DNA from: an uncultured Bdellovibrio sp.
Lineage (GTDB): Bacteria > Bdellovibrionota > Bdellovibrionia > Bdellovibrionales > Bdellovibrionaceae
Reading direction: 5' to 3'
DNA: 16,014 nt
Assembly: GCA_946482355.1 (NCBI GenBank)
Contig: CAMLRE010000006.1
Coordinates: 1-16,014, forward strand
The notes under the pieces are model-generated. The model did no database searches. It was not told the origin of the DNA and saw nothing but the letters and a program-made list of their open reading frames with translations. Position numbers and translations under genes: made by a program. Shown piece by piece: positions 15,138 through 16,014 of this stretch. The first letter of the stretch is position 1; every line of letters starts with the position of its first letter.

Positions 15138-15785
15138 TTAATTTAAAGAATCTATAAGCTGAGTTGCTACATTTTCAGCAGACTCGGCCAAGCCCTGCTG
15201 ACGAGGCCAGCTATGCGCTGGAAGCATATCAGTTGCAATATAACCCGGAGAAAATAAGTCAATTTGGAAGGCACAGCTAAATGCATGTTTATTGTCTGGC
15301 CCATTTTCTGCCTGCAGAGTAGTGATTAAACCTTTTAAAGCGTGTTTAGCCGCACAGTAGCTAGCAGCCCCTGGATCTGGTTTATTTTCAGCAATCGCAG
15401 ACCCGACGACCACAAATTTCTTTAAACTCGGAATCGAAATACGCATCAAGTGATGCAACAGTTGAGCTGGAAATAAAAAACTCACTTGTAAAGCCCACTG
15501 GTGATCGGCCCATTTTTTATCTTGAAAATTTCCGTACGGCCCACCGGCCGCAAAATAAATAATTGTCGTCGGATTAAAATTAGTAATTTCAGTCATGAAT
15601 TCCGAAGAAAGCTCTTTTGAAAAATCATATTTCAAAGATTTAAAATTTCCTTCACCGATTTTTCGCGACACTAACATAAATTCTGCCGCAGGATATTTTT
15701 TAGCGAGCGCTTCATAGGTCGCCCACCCTAGCCCGCGACTAGCTCCTAACAAAATAAATTTGTGTGATGCACGATCTTCATTCAT
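15138..15785 (-). CDS. Short-chain dehydrogenase/reductase (SDR)
   Basis: A 215-residue NAD(P)-dependent oxidoreductase with a Rossmann fold. Visible motifs: the nucleotide-binding loop GASRGLG (14-20), FAAGG (78-82) in place of the usual NAG, catalytic S129 in VVGSA, catalytic Y143 and K147 in YCAAK, and SPGYIATDM after the active site. S40-R41 after the second strand suggests a preference for NADP(H). It is slightly short for the family (about 250). The substrate cannot be inferred. I chose ATG 15785 over an upstream TTG at 15803 because the TTG would overlap the divergent ferredoxin start and the promoter. There is no ribosome-binding site; a -10 box ends 6 bases before the ATG, which fits a leaderless transcript. 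Confidence 0.88.
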   Translation of the reverse strand: MNEDRASHKFILLGASRGLGWATYEALAKKYPAAEFMLVSRKIGEGNFKSLKYDFSKELSSEFMTEITNFNPTTIIYFAAGGPYGNFQDKKWADHQWALQVSFLFPAQLLHHLMRISIPSLKKFVVVGSAIAENKPDPGAASYCAAKHALKGLITTLQAENGPDNKHAFSCAFQIDLFSPGYIATDMLPAHSWPRQQGLAESAENVATQLIDSLN

Positions 15786-15788
15786 ACT
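15760..15788 (+). promoter_or_regulatory. Candidate promoter of the ferredoxin gene
   Basis: TTGTGT (15760-15765), a 17-base spacer and CATACT (15783-15788, 4/6). The predicted start is near 15795, two bases before the ferredoxin ATG. The -10 box contains the start codon of the opposite-strand dehydrogenase gene. Confidence 0.35.
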
Positions 15789-15791
15789 TTT

Positions 15792-15820
15792 CTTATATGC
15801 CAACTCTTAAAATTCCACAA
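15792..15820 (-). promoter_or_regulatory. Candidate promoter of the SDR gene
   Basis: On the minus strand TTGTGG (15815-15820), a 17-base spacer and TATAAG (15792-15797, 5/6). The -10 box ends 6 bases before the ATG at 15785, so +1 would coincide with the start codon. It overlaps the first codons of the ferredoxin gene. Confidence 0.4.
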
Positions 15821-16014
15821 AAGAAACTTGAGCTGAATGTCGAATCAGGAAAAAACCTGATGGACGCACTCATCGAAGGTGGATTACCGGTAGCTTCTAG
15901 CTGTTTAGGAGAAGGAATTTGTTCAAAATGCGCCGTTAAAATGACGCCCCAGGGAACAAGAAACGAACTAGAAATCCGCACTATGGAGCGCAACAAACAA
16001 CCCGATACGATGCG
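15797..16014 (+). CDS. Plant-type [2Fe-2S] ferredoxin, 5' part only
   Basis: The open frame runs from ATG 15797 off the right edge of the window (72 full codons). It begins MPTLKIPQKKLELNVESGKN, then a segment LMDALIEGGLPVASSC. The cysteine pattern C36-x5-C42-x2-C45 (CLGEGICSKC) is the Fer2 cluster loop; the fourth cysteine would lie beyond the window. It should be a small electron carrier or the start of a ferredoxin-domain protein. No ribosome-binding site precedes the ATG. The gene is divergent from the SDR gene, with start codons only 11 bases apart. Confidence 0.85.
   Translation, partial: MPTLKIPQKKLELNVESGKNLMDALIEGGLPVASSCLGEGICSKCAVKMTPQGTRNELEIRTMERNKQPDTM

Noticed and set aside
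15786..15803. N-terminal extension of the SDR protein from a TTG start
   Set aside because: It would overlap the ferredoxin start and the SDR promoter. The ATG at 15785 already gives a normal distance to the GASRGLG loop.
15793..15996. Minus-strand open frame of 67 codons near the right end
   Set aside because: It is antisense to the ferredoxin coding region, which has a clear CxxxxxCxxC cluster motif.

Overview
The window is dense, AT-leaning bacterial chromosome: 15 genes, two of them cut by the window ends, and no rRNA, tRNA, insertion sequence or CRISPR array. Signal-peptide proteins, outer-membrane-barrel-like proteins, a PilZ domain and a CHASE2 cyclase point to a Gram-negative host with rich second-messenger signalling. 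A member of the Bdellovibrionota or another former deltaproteobacterial group is my best guess. That is inference from gene content, not a database match.

Left part (1-3683). On the minus strand lie a class I O-methyltransferase, a small polytopic membrane protein and the start of a secreted protein. Divergent from them on the plus strand are two oligopeptide/dipeptide-importer ATPases (DppD/OppD and DppF/OppF types) and a tiny secreted Lys/Ala-rich protein. No permease or substrate-binding gene accompanies the ATPases.

Central part (3838-13612) is the most interesting region. On the plus strand run a FecR-domain protein with long Pro-rich and Lys/Glu/Gln-rich repeats, a TPR plus beta-barrel-like protein, a degenerate PilZ-like protein, and a CHASE2 adenylate cyclase. 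Facing it on the minus strand is a second, smaller FecR protein followed by a second TPR plus beta-barrel protein. Divergent from that pair is a second PilZ-like protein that still carries the NxSxxG motif. Three protein types are therefore present twice, as paralogous pairs, around one cyclase. A plausible reading is an envelope-sensing system: periplasmic FecR proteins and outer-membrane TPR-barrels could feed the periplasmic CHASE2 domain, which sets cytoplasmic cAMP, while the PilZ-like proteins may link it to c-di-GMP. The linkage and paralogy are visible; the wiring is inferred.

Right part (13605-16014). On the minus strand lie thioredoxin reductase (trxB), then a stand-alone response regulator whose gene end overlaps the second PilZ gene by 8 bases. 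Upstream is a short-chain dehydrogenase, divergent from a plant-type [2Fe-2S] ferredoxin cut by the window end.

Several promoter-like sequences place the predicted transcription start at or within a few bases of the start codon (O-methyltransferase, DppD, the first TPR-barrel, the dehydrogenase and ferredoxin). Genes without a ribosome-binding site here may be read from leaderless mRNAs. Other genes (first FecR, both PilZ-like genes, trxB, the partial gene at the left edge) have ordinary purine-rich sites.
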